Assembly: GCF_017104565.1 (NCBI RefSeq)
Contig: NZ_JAAGPD010000008.1
Coordinates: 124,001 to 188,000, forward strand
Length of the DNA: 64,000 bases
From: Paraburkholderia sp. Tr-20389
GTDB lineage: Bacteria; Pseudomonadota; Gammaproteobacteria; Burkholderiales; Burkholderiaceae
Reading direction: 5' to 3'
In this document: one piece after another, positions 61,242 through 64,000 of the stretch
Layout: each line of letters opens with the position of its first letter
Numbering within the stretch: the first letter of the stretch is position 1
Translations under genes and position numbers: made by a program
The notes under the pieces: model-generated
Seen by the model: only the letters and a program-made list of their open reading frames with translations
What the model was told of the DNA's origin: nothing
Database searches by the model: none

Positions 61242-63323
61242 ATGGCAAGCGCACGCATCGGCGTCGATATCGGCGGCACTTTCACTGACCTCGTGCTTCT
61301 CGACGACAAAGGTCAAGTTACCTTCACAAAGGTTTCTTCAACTCCCGCTGCACCTGAGGAAGCGGTACTGACAGGGGTCGAACGCATCCTGAAGCAGGCG
61401 GGTCTCAAGACCGACGATGTCACCGAAGTTCTGCACGGCACCACAGTCGGATCGAACACCATGCTCCAGAAAGTCGGAGCGAAGTCCGGTCTGATCACCA
61501 CGAAGGGATTTCGCGACGTGCTCGAAATTGGCCGCGTTCGCACGCCGACCATGTTCGATCTGACATGGGATAAACCTGTTCCCCTCGTCGAACGCCGCTA
61601 TCGGCTCGAAGTCGACGAACGCACACTGGCATCCGGCGAAGTACATCGCCCAACGCCGATCGATGAGGTGCTCAAAGCCGGCGAGTTTTTCAGGAGCGAA
61701 GGCGTAGAGTCCGTGGCGATCTGCTTCATCAACTCATACAAGAACGCGGAGAACGAGGCCGCCGCCCTCGCCGCCTTCCAGGACAAGTTTCCGGAGATCA
61801 GCGTCACTGCGTCCATCCAGGTGCTGCCGGAACTTCGCGAGTATGAGCGTACGTCGACGACCGTCGTCAATGCCTATGTCCTGCCAGCATTGCGCACCTA
61901 TCTCCAGCGTCTTGAAAGCGGCCTCAAGCGTATCGGCGTGAACGCACCGCTCCTCGTCAGCAATTCGAACGGTGGTCTTTCCAGCGCTCGCATCGCGCAA
62001 GACACACCCGTCTTCTTCATCTCGTCCGGCCGGTCTGCTGGTGTCGTCGGCGCCGGACGCCTCGGCGAAGCGCGCCACGATACCGACCTCGTCGTGTTCG
62101 ACATGGGCGGCACCACGGCCTCGGCATCCCTGATTCATGACGGGCAGCTGGCACGCACGAATGAATACGAGTTCCGCGCAGGTATCTCGACGCCGAGCCG
62201 CTTCATCAAGGCCGGCGGTTACATGATGCGCGTCCCGACGATCGACGTCGCCGAGGTGGGCAGCGGTGCGGGCTCGATTGCATGGATCGACGCAGGGGGT
62301 CTGCTCAACGTGGGTCCGATTTCGGCTGGCGCCTATCCTGGTCCCGTCTGTTACGGCATCGGCGGCGAACGCCCGACCGTGACCGACGCGAACGCCGTAC
62401 TTGGGTTCCTGCCGCAGAAGCTTGCCGGCGGCACAATGGAACTCAATCTGAAGGCTGCTCGCGGCGCAATTGAAGAAACGCTCGCCAAGCCGCTCGGGAT
62501 CTCGATCGAACAGGCCGCGGTCGGCATCCGCGAAGTCGTCAACGTGAACATGGCGCGCACCATCAAGGCGGTGACGGTGGAACGCGGAGTCGATCCACGC
62601 GACTTCACGCTGATGGCGTTCGGCGGTTCGGGTCCCGTTCACGCCTGCGATCTTGCCCGTACGCTGGAAATGAAGCGTGTCGTGTTCCCTGCGGCGCCCG
62701 GCGTCTTCACGGCCATGGGGATGCTCGCAGGCGCAGTGGAGCGATACTTTGTCCGCCCGTTCCTCCATCCTCTCGACACGTTCGACCTCGACGCCCTTGC
62801 CCAGCACATCACGTCCATGCGTGACGATGCCGCCGCGGCTCTTGCGGGTGAAGGCTATACGGCCGACCGTATCCAGTACGTGTTCGAACTCGATATGAGG
62901 TTCCGCGGCCAGGACTATGAAATCCCCGTCGCGATTCCCGACACGCTGGACGAAGCAGGCCGCGAGTCGTTGCGGAAAGGCTTCCGGGAAGCCTACACGG
63001 CGATCTATGGCTATGCATCGAATGATGCGATCGAATGCGCGAACGTTCGACTGCTCGCACGCGGCATTGCAACCAAAACGCTTGATTTCCGCGACATTCG
63101 TAGCGCCGCTAACTCGACGGAAGTCCACAAGCGAAGCAATCGACAGGTCTATTTCAACCGCGAATCCGGCTGGGTCGATACGCCGATCGTCCCGCGCGCT
63201 CTGCTGGACAAGGAAATCGTCGGTCCCGTCATTCTCGAAAGCTCGGATACGACGATCGTCATTCCGCCAGGCTGGCGCGTCAGCACTGACAAGGTCGGCA
63301 GCGTCATCGCGTCGCTTGACTGA
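61242..63323 (+). CDS. hyuA: hydantoinase/oxoprolinase family subunit A
   Basis: The 693-residue protein has the ASKHA-type ATP-binding core of hydantoinase A/5-oxoprolinase proteins: RIGVDIGGTFTDLVLLD at the start, HGTTVGSNTML near residue 65, and VVFDMGGTTASASL near residue 285, then the FGGSGPVHACDLAR segment. HyuA with HyuB hydrolyses cyclic amides with ATP (hydantoins, 5-oxoproline). Start ATG 61242 opens directly on the conserved N-terminus. hyuB follows after 18 bases. Substrate is unknown; nearby AroE-like and SDR enzymes suggest an uncharacterised catabolic pathway. Confidence 0.92.
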   Translation: MASARIGVDIGGTFTDLVLLDDKGQVTFTKVSSTPAAPEEAVLTGVERILKQAGLKTDDVTEVLHGTTVGSNTMLQKVGAKSGLITTKGFRDVLEIGRVRTPTMFDLTWDKPVPLVERRYRLEVDERTLASGEVHRPTPIDEVLKAGEFFRSEGVESVAICFINSYKNAENEAAALAAFQDKFPEISVTASIQVLPELREYERTSTTVVNAYVLPALRTYLQRLESGLKRIGVNAPLLVSNSNGGLSSARIAQDTPVFFISSGRSAGVVGAGRLGEARHDTDLVVFDMGGTTASASLIHDGQLARTNEYEFRAGISTPSRFIKAGGYMMRVPTIDVAEVGSGAGSIAWIDAGGLLNVGPISAGAYPGPVCYGIGGERPTVTDANAVLGFLPQKLAGGTMELNLKAARGAIEETLAKPLGISIEQAAVGIREVVNVNMARTIKAVTVERGVDPRDFTLMAFGGSGPVHACDLARTLEMKRVVFPAAPGVFTAMGMLAGAVERYFVRPFLHPLDTFDLDALAQHITSMRDDAAAALAGEGYTADRIQYVFELDMRFRGQDYEIPVAIPDTLDEAGRESLRKGFREAYTAIYGYASNDAIECANVRLLARGIATKTLDFRDIRSAANSTEVHKRSNRQVYFNRESGWVDTPIVPRALLDKEIVGPVILESSDTTIVIPPGWRVSTDKVGSVIASLD

Positions 63324-63341
63324 AACCCAACGGAGTAGAAC

Positions 63342-64000
63342 ATGGCACAACGTAAAGTCGATCCCATTACCTTTGCTGTCGTCAAGAACGCGCTCGATAC
63401 GATCGTCGACGACATGGCATTTGCCGTGATGCGTACTGCACGCTCACCGATCATCCGCGACGTCCTCGACTATTCCGTGACGATGTGCGACGCGGCCGGC
63501 CGCATCCTCGCCCAGGCCAAGACCGTCGCACTGCACCTCGGTGCGGTGCCGGACGCCGTCGATGTCGTCATCAAAAAGTATTCGAACAATGTCCAACCCG
63601 GCGACGTGATCATCTTCAATGATCCGTACGAAGGCGGCATGCACTTGCCGGACATCTTCATGTTCAAGCCGATCTTCTTCGAAGACAGGCTGCAGGGCTT
63701 CTCCGTCGTCATTGCACACCATTGCGATGTGGGCGGCCGCGTTCCGGGCTCCAACGCTGCCGATTCCACCGAAATTTTCCAGGAAGGCCTGCGTATTCCG
63801 CCGACGAAGCTGTACACGCGAGGCGAAGCAAACGAGACCCTGGTGAACATCATCAAGAAGAATGTCCGTCTGCCTGACCTCGTCATGGGCGACCTGGACG
63901 CGCAACTGGCCACGTGCAACATCGGCGAGCGCGAGCTCGTGAAGATGATCCGCCGCTACGGCGAGGAAGAACTTCGCGAGTATTTCGACGAGCTGCTGGA
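63342..64000 (+). CDS. hyuB: hydantoinase/oxoprolinase family subunit B (truncated by window)
   Basis: The first 219 codons are visible: VDPITFAVVKNALDTIVDDM, then MRTARSPIIRDVLDYS, DVIIFNDPYEGGMHLPDIFMF and HHCDVGGRVPGS, conserved in hydantoinase B subunits that supply the hydrolase part of the complex. A weak GGAG precedes the ATG. The rest is cut off at the window end, so a full-length check is impossible here. Confidence 0.92.
   Translation, partial: MAQRKVDPITFAVVKNALDTIVDDMAFAVMRTARSPIIRDVLDYSVTMCDAAGRILAQAKTVALHLGAVPDAVDVVIKKYSNNVQPGDVIIFNDPYEGGMHLPDIFMFKPIFFEDRLQGFSVVIAHHCDVGGRVPGSNAADSTEIFQEGLRIPPTKLYTRGEANETLVNIIKKNVRLPDLVMGDLDAQLATCNIGERELVKMIRRYGEEELREYFDELL

Overview
The window is GC-rich and densely packed with genes, and its gene families suggest a Burkholderiales bacterium of the Burkholderia/Paraburkholderia/Caballeronia group. 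That placement is an inference from composition and gene content. No rRNA or tRNA gene, integrase, phage capsid or terminase gene, or CRISPR array was seen.

Left flank (1-10460): a leftward metabolic operon carries an SDR dehydrogenase, a secreted beta-propeller, a 2-hydroxyacid dehydrogenase, a shikimate-dehydrogenase-like enzyme and the first codons of a further gene. A divergent LysR regulator with a LysR-type box faces it. Next comes a polyamine module (gamma-glutamylputrescine oxidase, a cupin regulator of the PuuR type, gamma-glutamylputrescine synthetase) with an exact palindromic operator upstream. A leftward NarL-type response regulator and a soluble hybrid histidine kinase follow, translationally coupled. 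A 782-residue protein (10753-13101) joins a DUF115-like domain, a glycosyltransferase-like domain and a methyltransferase domain.

Core (13492-39974): eighteen genes on the plus strand, mostly overlapping or a few bases apart, encode a contractile injection system of the extracellular (eCIS/phage-tail-like) type. They are a sheath, a tube, a zinc-motif baseplate protein, a disordered protein, a small protein, a tube/baseplate adaptor, a LysM-like protein, a split spike (gpD-like hub plus gpV-like spike), a PAAR-like tip, a gp25-like protein, two large baseplate-wedge proteins, a gpI-like tail protein, a DUF6519/beta-helix fibre-like protein, a DUF4255 (Pvc16-type) cap, an AAA+ ATPase and a 1282-residue DUF4157 protein. 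The last ends in what looks like a His-Me-finger nuclease, so it is the best payload candidate. Only one sheath and one tube are present, and there is no free-standing tape-measure gene. Three structural proteins carry SPP-rich tandem-repeat linkers.

Accessory operon (47929 down to 40053, minus strand): a GH24 lysozyme, a membrane protein, a phosphoesterase, a second membrane protein and a 1256-residue P-loop NTPase. It converges on the eCIS operon and may serve it (release or lysis, membrane function), but this is inferred from position only.

Conflict module (51909 down to 48476, minus strand): an EACC1-like protein, a caspase-like protease fused to two TIR/deoxyribosyltransferase-like domains, and a TPR protein. 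This looks like a suicide-type immunity system.

Second accessory block (52528-57635, plus strand): an unidentified protein, a peptidoglycan-binding/CHAP amidase, a membrane protein with a gamma-glutamylcyclotransferase-like N-terminus, a lipoprotein and a helical protein.

Right flank (57691-64000): a DMT-family exporter, a second divergent shikimate-dehydrogenase paralogue and an SDR are on the minus strand. Divergent from them are hyuA and a truncated hyuB (hydantoinase/oxoprolinase family), with GntR-type inverted repeats in the intergenic region.
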